Source: an uncultured Clostridia bacterium (GTDB lineage Bacteria > Bacillota > Clostridia > Christensenellales > UBA1242). From it: a stretch of 64,000 bases of DNA. Shown here in pieces: positions 35,501-43,530 of the stretch. The number at the start of each line of letters is the position of its first letter. Position 1 is the first letter of the stretch. Location of the stretch: the NCBI GenBank assembly GCA_937896905.1, contig CALBOE010000010.1:34145-98144 (forward strand), written 5' to 3'. The notes below the pieces were generated by a model that was not told the origin of the DNA, made no database searches, and was given only the letters and a program-made list of their open reading frames with translations. The position numbers were made by a program, and so were the translations under genes.

Positions 35501-35990
35501 GCGTGCTGGTTTTAACGCTGGCAAGCTCACACGCAATTGCCATATCGTTAACTTCTTGAACAGACGAGCAATTTACTATGTTAAAACCTGTTTTTAAGCA
35601 AGCATATATATCACTATAATCACAAAAAATACTAAGTGCATGTGTTGCCAAACTTCGCGCAGCAACATAAAAAACTGTTGGCAAAAACTCGCCCGCAATT
35701 TTATACATATTAGGTATCATTAAAAGCAATCCCTGGCTAGAAGTGAAGGTTGTGGTTTTTGCCCCCGCAACAAGCCCCCCGTGAACTGCACCCGCAACAC
35801 CCGCCTCGCTTTGCATTTGTGTTATTTTAAGTTCGTTGCCAAAAATGTTTTGCTTATTTTCCAAAGCAAATTGGTCGCAATTTTCTGCCATTGGGCTGCT
35901 TGGAGTTATTGGATAAATAACAGCCAAATCGTTCATCATATATGCAATGTTAGACGCAACAAAATTGCCATCTACAGTCATTTTTTTCAT
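32553..35990 (-). CDS. nifJ: Pyruvate:ferredoxin (flavodoxin) oxidoreductase
   Basis: The ATG at 35990 follows AAAGGGG by 5 bases; the alternative GTG two codons upstream overlaps that site. The 1145-residue single-chain enzyme decarboxylates pyruvate to acetyl-CoA and reduces ferredoxin, a hallmark of anaerobic metabolism. Domain I starts MTVDGNFVASNIAYMMND with YPITPSSPMAE. Two 4Fe-4S clusters are bound by CIQCGRCTLMCP and CTGCGVCSEVCP, with more cysteines (CAGCGETPY) near the thiamine site. The TPP motif is GDGWAYDIGFGGLDH...NTEVYSNTGGQ-type, here ILDTEVYSNTGGQTSKATP. Length is close to the usual 1170. It is divergent from truA. Confidence 0.97.
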   Translation of the reverse strand: MKKMTVDGNFVASNIAYMMNDLAVIYPITPSSPMAENCDQFALENKQNIFGNELKITQMQSEAGVAGAVHGGLVAGAKTTTFTSSQGLLLMIPNMYKIAGEFLPTVFYVAARSLATHALSIFCDYSDIYACLKTGFNIVNCSSVQEVNDMAIACELASVKTSTPFICFFDGFRTSHELNTCYVTELEELKTIVDFDTINKFKKSAMNNHSPYSAGSNQNPDVFMQNRVLALSKYKNVIEDVKSCFEKQAEITHRHYDTVEYFGAENAKNVVVSIGSSADVLNLALKQYKGSVGVMKVRLLKPFDEKTFIDKLPKGVKNITILERNLDVNGVDTLTSYVLSALSKNNINVKTYSGCFGLGGKEFTPDMAMSVFDNMTGRQKEFFTLGVYDDVMQTNLEIKDRYEDKVSDFSMRVYGLGSDGSVSSVKNTIKILGQETTCHLQGYFDYDSKKSGSLTISHLRSSSLPINAPFNPAKVDMVVCNNVGFIEKYDITECLKPNGVFLINSGYDFETLNKKMPTKMKKDLINKKIKVFSLNATKIASEHNLGGKINTIMQTAMFYVSKVIPFEVAENSIKTSIIKTYSKKGEKIVDANLKAVQDVTANIFKINTKFLTITNAPTSKVRQSDYYENIIVPTSNQEGNEIPTSQFDASGKMPTDTSKFEKRALATKLPEWISEKCIQCGRCTLMCPHAAIRPVVFDGNKKVPKTFTSRKAYVCEGQYRMQVNTLDCTGCGVCSEVCPVKALIMSDSEKTRDKEIANEEFMLTLPNFTPFTPNTVKGVQFKKPYFEFSGACAGCGETPYIKLATQLFGDRMLIANATGCSSIYGGTYPTCPYSKDKDGFGPSWANSLFEDNAEFGYGIALARKNERKNFIKKLKNMQFSKKISDFIAKFLENPENHEYNKQLILNLKHYARGHILKNDDQYLMDNLSLITSPSVWIFGGDGWAYDIGFGGLDHIVASGENVNILILDTEVYSNTGGQTSKATPRGATAKFNASGKTTKKKDLASMLMTYKDVFVATVAMGANPDQCVSAFVEAEKYNGPSVIIAYAPCVSHGYDMRYSQQHSFNSVKSGYNTLFRYNPTNKEPMKVDSYEPTMNYRDFVEAENRFAILEKVNKKNKTKLLKQSEEDARLRRLEYLNKQKLNSKK

Positions 35991-36063
35991 ACACACCCCT
36001 TTGTTAAAGTATAAAACAAGTTAAAGATTATTGCAAACATTTGCAATAGATTTTTCTTTTTGC

Positions 36064-36078
36064 TAAAATGAAAATATG
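36064..36078 (+). promoter_or_regulatory. Extended -10 promoter giving a leaderless truA mRNA
   Basis: TGC-TAAAAT (hexamer 36064-36069) is followed by 6 bases and the truA ATG (36076). No Shine-Dalgarno is seen. The transcription start would fall on or next to the start codon. Confidence 0.55.
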
Positions 36079-36801
36079 AGATATTTAATGATTGTTACTT
36101 ACGATGGAGCAAACTACTATGGCTATCAAAAACAACCCAAAGGTAAAACCATTCAAGCCGAACTAGAAAATGCAATATTAACAATAACAAAACAACAGGT
36201 TCAATGCGTTGCAAGTGGAAGAACAGACGCCAAAGTTTCAGCACATCAACAACCAGTTCATTTTGACATAGAAACTCCTGTTAACACCTCTCAATTTCTA
36301 CGTTCAATAAACGGAATTTTGCCTAATGATATTAGGGTGCTTAAAATGGAAGAAACCACTTTGCACGCAAGGTATTCCGCCAAAAGAAAAACCTATTGCT
36401 ATCAAATGTATTTAAGCGACATAAACCTGCCACTAATTAAAAACGCTTTTAGAATTTCGCAAAACATAGATTTTAAGGCAATGAAAAAATTTGCCAAATT
36501 AATGGTTAGAAAGCATGATTTTAACGGTTTTAAAGCAAGCGGAAGCGAAACAGAAACAAGCATTAGAACTATTTATTCCGCCAAACTAAAACGTGTTAAC
36601 AATCTACTAAATTTTGAAATAACCGGCAATGGTTTCCTTTATAAAATGGTTAGAAACATTGTTGGCACAATGATTTTAATTGGCGAAAGAAAGTTGGATT
36701 TAAAGAAAATTAAACCCCTTCTTTTCACATCTTTCAAAGCAAGATTCACCGCAAAGCCAGAGTTTTTATTCTTAAAAAATGTTGAATACAACAAAAGATA
36801 A
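36076..36801 (+). CDS. truA: tRNA pseudouridine(38-40) synthase
   Basis: A 241-residue TruA. The start MRYLMIVTYDGANYYGYQKQ and the catalytic motif SGRTDAKVSAHQQ (Asp51) are diagnostic, as are the ARYSAKRKTYCY and FLYKMVRNIVGTMI segments. It modifies uridines 38-40 in the anticodon arm. The gene is monocistronic and apparently starts as a leaderless message; a long-stem terminator follows. Confidence 0.96.
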   Translation: MRYLMIVTYDGANYYGYQKQPKGKTIQAELENAILTITKQQVQCVASGRTDAKVSAHQQPVHFDIETPVNTSQFLRSINGILPNDIRVLKMEETTLHARYSAKRKTYCYQMYLSDINLPLIKNAFRISQNIDFKAMKKFAKLMVRKHDFNGFKASGSETETSIRTIYSAKLKRVNNLLNFEITGNGFLYKMVRNIVGTMILIGERKLDLKKIKPLLFTSFKARFTAKPEFLFLKNVEYNKR

Positions 36802-36821
36802 TTATAAACCTCACCTTAAAC

Positions 36822-36920
36822 AGAATGAATTGCCCCCTATTTTCGTTAAAAACAATGGCAATAATTTTGCGTTACTTTAATCTCTTTCGTTAAAATTACA
36901 GGGGAAACTCATTCTTTTTT
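36822..36920 (+). terminator. Long-stem terminator-like element after truA
   Basis: AGAATGA (36822-36828) pairs with TCATTCT (36909-36915), and CCCC (36834-36837) with GGGG (36901-36904); a run of six T follows at once. The enclosed bases contain two copies of TTTCGTTAAAA. The wide loop makes this unlike a standard terminator and similar in plan to the cloverleaf elements. Confidence 0.55.
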
Positions 36921-36944
36921 ATTAAAATTTTTAGTGAAAAACTA

Positions 36945-36973
36945 TTGACAATGTTATAATTTTTAATTATAAT
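36945..36973 (+). promoter_or_regulatory. Consensus sigma-A promoter of rplM-rpsI
   Basis: TTGACA (36945-36950), 17 bases, TATAAT (36968-36973). Confidence 0.9.
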
Positions 36974-36980
36974 TAATTTG

Positions 36981-37095
36981 TATTGCTCGTTAGAGCGATT
37001 TTTCCTGCCACACGGGAAAAATTGGCACTAACATTTCAACCGAACGCGAAATAGGTTGAACAAAACAAAGTTAAATTTAATAAGGAGAAAATACA
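36981..37095 (+). promoter_or_regulatory. Structured 5' leader of rplM, candidate L13-type leader
   Basis: About 115 nt precede the ATG. Visible hairpins are GCTC/GAGC near 36985, TTTTTCC/GGGAAAAA near 37000-37022, and TTCAACC/GGTTGAA near 37036-37061, ending in an AAGGAG site at 37082. Firmicute rplM operons often carry an autoregulatory L13 leader here. The exact Rfam match cannot be judged by eye. Confidence 0.5.
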
Positions 37096-37533
37096 ATGAA
37101 AACTATTATGGCTAACAATGCCACTGTTGAAAAGAAATGGTTAATCATTGACGCTGAAGGCAAAGCTCTTGGTAGGGTTGCAAGCGAAGCCGCTAAAATT
37201 CTTCGTGGCAAACACAAAGCAACTTTCACCCCACACGTTGACTGTGGCGACAATGTTATCATTTTAAACAGTGATAAAATTATATTAACAGGTAAAAAAG
37301 AAGAACAAAAATACTTTAAACGTTATTCTGGCTACACATCTGGCTTACACCTAACTCAATACAAGAAAATGATGAAAGACCACAGTGACGTTGCACTTTT
37401 AAGAGCAGTTAAAGGTATGCTTCCAAAAAACAGCCTTGGCAGAAAAATGGCTACACACTGCCACATCTACAAAGGTGCAGAACACAACAATCAAGCACAA
37501 AAACCAGAAGTTTGGAACGGAGGTAACATTTAA
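37096..37533 (+). CDS. rplM: 50S ribosomal protein uL13
   Basis: A 145-residue L13: KKWLIIDAEGKALGRVASEA, LRGKHKATFTPHVDCGDNVI (shown by its TPHVDCGD core) and AVKGMLPKNSLGR are diagnostic. It is an early assembly protein of the large subunit. AAGGAG precedes the ATG at 37096; a second in-frame ATG at residue 5 is less well placed. The stop overlaps the rpsI start by one base. Confidence 0.97.
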   Translation: MKTIMANNATVEKKWLIIDAEGKALGRVASEAAKILRGKHKATFTPHVDCGDNVIILNSDKIILTGKKEEQKYFKRYSGYTSGLHLTQYKKMMKDHSDVALLRAVKGMLPKNSLGRKMATHCHIYKGAEHNNQAQKPEVWNGGNI

Positions 37534-37997
37534 TGGCAGAAGAAATTGTAGAAAAGAAACCAGTTAAAAGAGCAACTAAAACAACCAAAGCCAAAGCAGT
37601 TAAAGCAAAAGCTCAAGAATTCTTAGGCACAGGCAGAAGAAAAACTTCTGTGGCTCGCGTTCGTTTAACAGTTGGCTCTGGCTCAATTAAAGTTAACGGA
37701 AGTGAATTGAAAGATTACTTCGATTTAGACACATTAATAACAATTGTTAAACAACCACTTGTTTTAACAGAAACAACCGAAAGTGTTGACATTGTTGCTA
37801 ACATCTATGGTGGTGGCAAATCTGGCCAAGCAGGCGCATTGCGTTTAGGCATCACTCGTGCTTTAATGGAATATCGCCCAGAATTAAGGCCAGAACTTAA
37901 AAAGGCAGGTTTTGTAACCCGTGATGCTAGAAAGAAAGAACGTAAAAAATACGGATTAAAGAAAGCTCGTCGTGCTCCACAATTCAGCAAGAGATAA
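37533..37997 (+). CDS. rpsI: 30S ribosomal protein uS9
   Basis: A 154-residue S9. The core runs from GTGRRKTSVARVRL to the conserved C-terminal tail KKARRAPQFSKR, whose last Arg contacts P-site tRNA. Residues 1-27 form an additional Lys/Ala-rich extension (KRATKTTKAKAVKAKAQE), making it longer than the usual 130. It is the second gene of the rplM-rpsI operon and ends at a strong hairpin. Confidence 0.97.
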   Translation: MAEEIVEKKPVKRATKTTKAKAVKAKAQEFLGTGRRKTSVARVRLTVGSGSIKVNGSELKDYFDLDTLITIVKQPLVLTETTESVDIVANIYGGGKSGQAGALRLGITRALMEYRPELRPELKKAGFVTRDARKKERKKYGLKKARRAPQFSKR

Positions 37998-38012
37998 TAT
38001 GTACATTACAAA

Positions 38013-38043
38013 AAATATGTTGCAATTTGCAACATATTTTTTT
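38013..38043 (+). terminator. Terminator of rplM-rpsI
   Basis: AATATGTTGCAA / TTGCAACATATT inverted repeat followed by seven T. Confidence 0.92.
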
Positions 38044-38092
38044 GTTGTGTTTAAACTGTATAATCAACTAATTTTTTATTAAAACAAATAAA

Positions 38093-38214
38093 AAGAGAGA
38101 TGTTGACTTACACTCGAAAGCACAAATCCTCTAAGTTGTGGACTTCATGCCTGCTGGCATTGATTATCCAAACAAAATATTGCACTTTTTTTGGAGCATA
38201 GAACTATCTCTCTT
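38093..38214 (+). ncRNA. Candidate 6S-like rod-shaped RNA
   Basis: The 122-nt segment is closed by a 9-bp stem, AAGAGAGAT (38093-38101) with ATCTCTCTT (38206-38214). At its exact centre is the hairpin ATGCC-TGCT-GGCAT (38147-38160), flanked by partial pairing (GTTGTGGA with TCCAAAC, CTC/AAAG with CTTT/GAG) and open central bases. That rod with a central bubble is the architecture of 6S RNA, which mimics an open promoter to hold sigma-A RNA polymerase. A TATAAT is at 38059, and a GTAAGG/CCTTAC hairpin follows at 38217. It might instead be another small RNA; I cannot match the family's sequence motifs. Confidence 0.42.
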
Positions 38215-38273
38215 GCGTAAGGGTTTTCCTTACATTAATATAATGTGTTAAAAATTTTTAAATATTCATTATT

Positions 38274-39317
38274 TTATCTTTTAGATTTTTGTTTTGGCTT
38301 TTTACTTGGTTTTTTTATTATTACTAACACTATATTTAACAACAAAATGCCATCAATCGCCAGCACAAATAAGCAGTAATTGAAAGGTAAATTTGTTATA
38401 ATGTACTTGCCTGTAACAATGCCCATAGCGCCATTTTCTGCAAGTGTAAACAGAACACTTCCATCATTATCAGTTCTGTAAATTGTGGAATTAGCGTCAG
38501 TTAACTTATTTAAAACCTCATCTGTTGGATGCCCATATGTATTATATCCACAAGAAATTACTGAAATTTCTGGCGTTACAGCATTTAAAAATGCGTCGCA
38601 AGTTGAATATTTACTTCCATGATGTGCAACTTTTAAAATTTCACAATCCAACTCGCTTCCATACACTTCCACAGCTTTTAATTCAGCCTCCTCGCCAATA
38701 TCACCAGTGAAGAGGAAATCGGTTGTGCCGTAGGTTAATTTAATTATTGGGCTGGAATCGTTTGTATCGTCAAATTCTGCAAATGGGCCATAAAATTTAA
38801 AAGTGTAACTATCTCCAATGGTTGTGCCATCTGCATTTGTTTTCACAGTGTAATTTCCTGTTTCTATGTGGTTGATTAAGTTTGTGTATGTGGAAGAATT
38901 AGAACCAATTGTTGGCAAATATATTGTGCTAACTTCAAAATTCTTTAATAGGTTTAAAGCCCCACCAACATGGTCTGAATCTGCATGCGACAAAATTAAA
39001 TAGTCTATAACATTATCACCATCAACACTCAAAACCTTATTTCTAATATACGAAACAAGCGTGGAAGATTGGTCAACTTCGCCCGTGTCGATTACCGCAA
39101 CTTTTCCATCTGGCAAATTAATTGCTGCAGCATCACCCTGCCCAATAGAAATGAAATGCACAAGCATATTTCCTTGCACTGTAACAACATTAAAAGTATT
39201 TTGCATAAAGCTAGTAAACCAAGGGTTTATCCAACCGTTGAATGCACAACTGGCAGTTAAAACTGCAATTAAAATAACCAAAATTATAACTTGTCTCTTT
39301 TGTTTTTTAGTTTTCAC
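38274..39317 (-). CDS. ComEC-like metallo-beta-lactamase-fold hydrolase with membrane anchors
   Basis: The start is a GTG with a GGAAG site. The 347-residue protein has an N-terminal hydrophobic segment (VIILVILIAVLTASCAF), then an MBL domain with FISIGQGDAAAI, the zinc motif SHADSDHVGG, FTGDIGEEAE and AHHGSKYS. The C-terminal 55 residues add another hydrophobic stretch (YCLFVLAIDGILLLNIVLVI) and a Lys-rich tail. The hydrolase part matches the C-terminal nuclease-like domain of the competence channel ComEC, but the channel domain is absent. It is probably an extracytoplasmic, membrane-bound phosphodiesterase. The closing Lys-rich tail would be cytoplasmic. Confidence 0.85.
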   Translation of the reverse strand: MKTKKQKRQVIILVILIAVLTASCAFNGWINPWFTSFMQNTFNVVTVQGNMLVHFISIGQGDAAAINLPDGKVAVIDTGEVDQSSTLVSYIRNKVLSVDGDNVIDYLILSHADSDHVGGALNLLKNFEVSTIYLPTIGSNSSTYTNLINHIETGNYTVKTNADGTTIGDSYTFKFYGPFAEFDDTNDSSPIIKLTYGTTDFLFTGDIGEEAELKAVEVYGSELDCEILKVAHHGSKYSTCDAFLNAVTPEISVISCGYNTYGHPTDEVLNKLTDANSTIYRTDNDGSVLFTLAENGAMGIVTGKYIITNLPFNYCLFVLAIDGILLLNIVLVIIKKPSKKPKQKSKR

Positions 39318-39389
39318 ACTTCTTCCTTATTTTTTATATTTTTGATAATTTAACCCCACGCTATTGCTTCCAAAATTCATTACGTGATT

Positions 39390-40199
39390 TTACCTATGCA
39401 AATGTAAAATTCTTTTAATTTGTAGCATTGCCGCCATAGCCGAGTTATATCCCTCTTCTATCATAGCATCTTTTTCAACAATTTTCAACGAATTAAAGCG
39501 CTCCATGTTAGGCGAAATAACAAAATTACTTAATTTTAAACCTTTTTGTGAATTGTTAACCATCATAATGCCTATGCTAGTTATAAACTGTTTCCACGAT
39601 TTTTCACTATTCGTTCCCCCGCCTCGGCCGCTGTTACAATCAATTGTAATAACAATATCACAACCATGGTTAAGTAAAACATCTGCCGGAATGTTGTTTT
39701 TAACACCCCCATCTATTAAATTCATACCTCTATACTTCACTGGTTTAAAAATCCACGGAATGGCACAACTTCCCGTTATAACAGACGCCAAATTGCCTTC
39801 CGAAAAATCAACTTCCATACCAGTTTTTAAATCTACCGCCACAGCAAAATATGGAATTGATAATTCTTCAATCTTTTTAACTGGCATAATTTCCTTAATA
39901 ATTTCGTTAAGTGAATCCATACTAGATGGAAAAATTCCAAGCTTTTGCTTTTTAAAAGCTTTATCTTTAACTCTTTCTATTCTGTTGTTAATTTCTTCAA
40001 AACTTTCACCGGTTGCATACAATGCGCCAAACAAACTCCCTGTGCTTGTGCCAGCCACCATATCAAACTTTATACCGCACTCCTCAAACGCTTTAAATGC
40101 TCCCAAATGCGCAAATCCTCTTGTTCCGCCTCCACTTAAACATAGCCCCACCTTAACACGCCTTTGGGGTTTCTTTTTAAAAATTTTAAATATAGCCAT
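39390..40199 (-). CDS. Patatin-like phospholipase
   Basis: Start taken at ATG 40199; the GTG codon five codons earlier overlaps the -10 box. The 269-residue protein has the oxyanion loop SGGGTRGFAHLG, the nucleophile elbow GTSTG and the catalytic Asp in IDGGVKNNIP. This is the RssA/YchK-like family of lipid acyl hydrolases acting on membrane lipids. There is no signal peptide; the N-terminus is short and basic (FKIFKKKPQRR). It looks leaderless (see promoter). The stop is 72 bases before the start of the MBL gene. Confidence 0.92.
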   Translation of the reverse strand: MAIFKIFKKKPQRRVKVGLCLSGGGTRGFAHLGAFKAFEECGIKFDMVAGTSTGSLFGALYATGESFEEINNRIERVKDKAFKKQKLGIFPSSMDSLNEIIKEIMPVKKIEELSIPYFAVAVDLKTGMEVDFSEGNLASVITGSCAIPWIFKPVKYRGMNLIDGGVKNNIPADVLLNHGCDIVITIDCNSGRGGGTNSEKSWKQFITSIGIMMVNNSQKGLKLSNFVISPNMERFNSLKIVEKDAMIEEGYNSAMAAMLQIKRILHLHR

Positions 40200-40211
40200 A
40201 CAAATATTATA
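40197..40211 (-). promoter_or_regulatory. -10 box directly upstream of the patatin gene (leaderless)
   Basis: On the minus strand TATAAT ends 6 bases before the ATG at 40199, with no Shine-Dalgarno. No clear -35 is visible. Confidence 0.45.
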
Positions 40212-40375
40212 CACACAATTTAAAATTTTAATTTTATATGTAAAAATTTTTATTTTTTTATAATTTATATTTATTTTTAATTCTTTTTGCCATTTTTATT
40301 GTATTTTTTATTGTATTTTTTAATTATTTTTTAATTAATAATGTAATTTTTTTAATTTTATTTTATTTTTGAAAC

Positions 40376-40406
40376 AAAAAAACAAACCATTTCTGGTTTG
40401 TTTTTT
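40376..40406 (-). terminator. Terminator of the coiled-coil membrane protein gene
   Basis: AACAAACC (40381-40388), loop ATTTCT, GGTTTGTT (40395-40402), with T-runs on both strands. The 200 bases towards the patatin gene are AT-rich with no gene. Confidence 0.85.
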
Positions 40407-40407
40407 A

Positions 40408-42066
40408 TTATTTATTTCCATTTCCTTGAGCATCTCTAATCTTTTGAAGGATAACATTAGTATGTTCAATGTCCGCTTCAAGTTGAGCAATTTGTTTTTC
40501 TAAAATGTCGTTTGTGCGTTCCAAAATTGGGAATCTATCTTTATTTGCATTAATAACTTCTTCGCAATGAGCAACACTTAAACGCAAGCCGTCTAATAGT
40601 TCAAGTTCGTTAGCAAGCTTCTCTGCCTTTTCCTTATCTATGTCAACATAGTTGTTAACACCATATAAGGCAACCTTCTTCTTAGCAACAACAGCATCTT
40701 TTCTGCGTAGTTTTGTTTGGAATTTTTCAAGGTCCTTCATAACCTTTTTAAGTGGACGATATTCTTTTAGGTTAACTTTATAATCTTTTTTAACCATTTT
40801 TAATCTTTCTTCAAGGTTAAGCAATCTTTGCAAGCATTGTTCTTCTGTCATATTATCCACAGTAACAACTGTTGTTTTATTTTTTCTAACTTCTTCCAAT
40901 TGTTGATTTAAACTTTCAAGTTGAGCTTTTAAACCTTTAATTGTGTCTGCTGCAGCTTTAAGCTCTGCATCGTTTCTATCATCAATAATAACCGGTGGCG
41001 CTGGTAGAGATTTGTTTGCAATGAAAGTTCTAACTTCTTGTAAAATTTCTTCATCATCGTCATCTTCAATATCGATAATATCTTCAAATTTAATTTCTTC
41101 TTCAACAATGTCTGTTTGTACTTGTTTTTCAACTGGAGCAATTTCTTGTTTTGTTTCAGCTTTCTTCACTTCGGTCACTTTGCTTTCTGCAACTCTAACC
41201 ACTGGCGATTTATCAGCCTCTACTCTAACATTTTCAATTTCTTTTTTAATTTCTTTAGCAGGAACTTCGGTTTCTGTTTGTTCTGCAGCGTCCTCAGTTT
41301 CATTTTCATCGTCCGCTTCTAAGTCAGACAATTCTTCTTGCGATTTGTTTAAATAATCGTCTAAATTATAAGAATCTAACACAGAATCTGTTTTAACTGA
41401 TTTGCTTTGAATAGTTTCAACCTCTTCTTCCACAACATCATCTGCAATTTCTTCAATTAATGCGTCAATGTCAAAGTCATCATCAAAATCTTCATTATTT
41501 TCAGTTTGAGGAGCTTCTGCTACTGGTGCACCTGGTTCAGCATAAATTGGTGTGGTAGGTTCTGCGTAAATCGGTTGAACTGGTTGCTGATACATAGGTT
41601 GAACTGGTTGTTCATTAATAGGTTGAGCATATTGATTATAATTTTGTTGTTGTGAATATGGTTGATAGTATGGATCTCCGTAAGTTTGTTGTGGTTGAAC
41701 ATATTCTGGTTGTGGTTGAACTTTAGCTTGCGCTTTTAACCTATTTTCCATTTCTGCCAATTCGGCGTCGTCATCTTCCAACAAATTGAATAGCTCATCT
41801 TCTGCAGTTTTTTCAGCCATTGCCTTTGCACGTTCTGCCTTTGCTGCGTTTATTGATTCGTAATTGAATTCCTTTTGAGCATTAAACTCTTGTTGGTATT
41901 GTTTGTATTGTGTGAAATCCAACGCTTCTTTTGTAGGTTTAGAATCTACCCTCTTTTCGGTATCAAACACGTTTATAACCATGTGACCTATAAATGCAAT
42001 AATACCGCTAGCAACCAACACTATTCCTGCGATTGCAATAATCGTTACAAATGCTTGCCAAGCCAT
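40408..42066 (-). CDS. Membrane-anchored acidic coiled-coil protein of unknown function
   Basis: No family recognised. The 552-residue protein starts with a transmembrane segment (AFVTIIAIAGIVLVASGIIA) and a His-Asn-rich junction. Residues about 110-185 form a low-complexity Pro/Gln/Tyr stretch with the repeated unit QPVQPxYxQP / IYAEP. A long acidic region follows (DDDFDIDALIEEIADD, IDIEDDDDEE). Residues about 365-552 are predicted coiled coil with many Lys/Glu/Leu (LKAQLESLNQQLEEVRKN). One N-terminal anchor, a flexible acidic spacer and a distal coiled coil recall divisome or septum proteins such as ZipA/EzrA, but no homology is visible. Its own promoter region and terminator make it monocistronic. 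Confidence 0.8.
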   Translation of the reverse strand: MAWQAFVTIIAIAGIVLVASGIIAFIGHMVINVFDTEKRVDSKPTKEALDFTQYKQYQQEFNAQKEFNYESINAAKAERAKAMAEKTAEDELFNLLEDDDAELAEMENRLKAQAKVQPQPEYVQPQQTYGDPYYQPYSQQQNYNQYAQPINEQPVQPMYQQPVQPIYAEPTTPIYAEPGAPVAEAPQTENNEDFDDDFDIDALIEEIADDVVEEEVETIQSKSVKTDSVLDSYNLDDYLNKSQEELSDLEADDENETEDAAEQTETEVPAKEIKKEIENVRVEADKSPVVRVAESKVTEVKKAETKQEIAPVEKQVQTDIVEEEIKFEDIIDIEDDDDEEILQEVRTFIANKSLPAPPVIIDDRNDAELKAAADTIKGLKAQLESLNQQLEEVRKNKTTVVTVDNMTEEQCLQRLLNLEERLKMVKKDYKVNLKEYRPLKKVMKDLEKFQTKLRRKDAVVAKKKVALYGVNNYVDIDKEKAEKLANELELLDGLRLSVAHCEEVINANKDRFPILERTNDILEKQIAQLEADIEHTNVILQKIRDAQGNGNK

Positions 42067-42222
42067 AATAATCTCCTTATTTCGTTTAAATTTTTTCTAT
42101 TATACAGCATGACTTAGAAATTTTCAATACCTTTTTCTAAATTTTTTTAAATTTTTATAAAAAATGGCAACATTTATAACTTTTTTCTTGCAAAATGCTA
42201 CCAATTTTTAAAATTTTAATAT

Positions 42223-43530
42223 TTATTTAAAATTTCTTAACCCCTTAGGATAATGATTCTTAGCAACTCCATTTGTTATTTTAACCCCACCAACAGCAGC
42301 CGAATTGATTAAAACCGCCGCATAACCGTTTTCGTTTTCACAACTAAAGGTTTCCCCTTTTAAGTATTTTTCAACATTCAAATGTGTAAATTCTAAGTCG
42401 ATTTTGTTATTAAATTCCAAGCCAAAAGCGGCAAATAAATTATGATGCGGTTCCACACGTTTATCATGCCTTTCAAAAGCTCTAACTCCCCAACTGATAT
42501 AATTTATTTTTCTTTTTATTAGTTGGGTGTTTGAAACAATGTACGAAAAGTTGCCACTTTCATACACTGAACAAGTTAAATTTGTGTTAGCTTCAAGCCA
42601 CTTTTGTGCAGTTTTATCTACACATAACCTCATTGGATTTTCAGCACAATGCAGGTTCTCGCTTTTCTTTTTTAGCACTGCAACAAACTGACCTTCTCCC
42701 TTAACCCTATGCGGATATAGCCTTACCGCTTGTTCTAAATTTATTCCTCGTGAAATATTTTGCTTTATGTTAACAATTTCATAACCATAGTTTTTCATAA
42801 AAGTTGTAACAACTTGCTCATTCTCTTCTAACGAATAGGTACAAGTTGAATAAATTAAAATGCCATTTTGTTTTAATGCAATATCTGCGTGATGCAAAAT
42901 GTTCAGTTGCCTTTCAGCGCACATTGCTGGCAAGTTTTTGTTCCATTCTTGCACCACCGTTTCGCCTCTTCTAAACATTCCCTCTCCGCTACACGGAGCA
43001 TCTACCAAACAAACGTCAAAGGTATTGGCATATGCTTTTGCAATGTTTTCGGGCTTATCGTTGGTTACAATAACATTTTTTAACCCCATTCTCTCTATAT
43101 TAGAAAAAAGAATTTCGCTTCTGGTTTTATTTATTTCATTACTAACAAGTGTGCCATTTGGAATTCTGTTTGCAATTTGAATGCTTTTGCCACCAGGCGC
43201 AGCACATAAATCTAACACAAGTTCGTCACCTTTAAACTGGTGAGCATTAACTGTGAACATGGCACTTGGCTCTTGCATATAAAAAACTCCCGCATGGTGC
43301 AATGGGTGCCTACCCTTTTTTGTGCTGTCAACATAAAAGCCGGCAGGTTCATACTCGATTGGTGAAATTTTAAAATCAATTAACTCTTTAAACTTGCCAA
43401 CCGCCATTTTGTTTTGATTAACATAAATTGCATTTTCTTTTGGTTGCTCTAGCGATTGCAAAAACATAGGGTATTCATCACCCAAAATGCACTTCATTCT
43501 GCTTAAAAAATCTGGACTTAGGTTTAACAT
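42223..43530 (-). CDS. rsmF: RsmF-like rRNA m5C methyltransferase (NOL1/NOP2/Sun family)
   Basis: Methylates a cytosine in 16S rRNA with SAM. The 435-residue protein has motif I LDLCAAPGGKSIQIA at 106-120 and both family cysteines: the catalytic DAPCSGEGMFR (Cys180) and STCTYS (Cys230). After about residue 290 a C-terminal RNA-binding domain ends with KNHYPKGLR, typical of RsmF/YebU in Firmicutes. The upstream -10 box stands 6 bases from the ATG without a Shine-Dalgarno. Confidence 0.92.
   Translation of the reverse strand: MLNLSPDFLSRMKCILGDEYPMFLQSLEQPKENAIYVNQNKMAVGKFKELIDFKISPIEYEPAGFYVDSTKKGRHPLHHAGVFYMQEPSAMFTVNAHQFKGDELVLDLCAAPGGKSIQIANRIPNGTLVSNEINKTRSEILFSNIERMGLKNVIVTNDKPENIAKAYANTFDVCLVDAPCSGEGMFRRGETVVQEWNKNLPAMCAERQLNILHHADIALKQNGILIYSTCTYSLEENEQVVTTFMKNYGYEIVNIKQNISRGINLEQAVRLYPHRVKGEGQFVAVLKKKSENLHCAENPMRLCVDKTAQKWLEANTNLTCSVYESGNFSYIVSNTQLIKRKINYISWGVRAFERHDKRVEPHHNLFAAFGLEFNNKIDLEFTHLNVEKYLKGETFSCENENGYAAVLINSAAVGGVKITNGVAKNHYPKGLRNFK

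Noticed and set aside
41116..41356. Ser/Phe-rich plus-strand frames opposite the coiled-coil protein
   Set aside because: They mirror the Glu/Lys codons of the real gene on the other strand.
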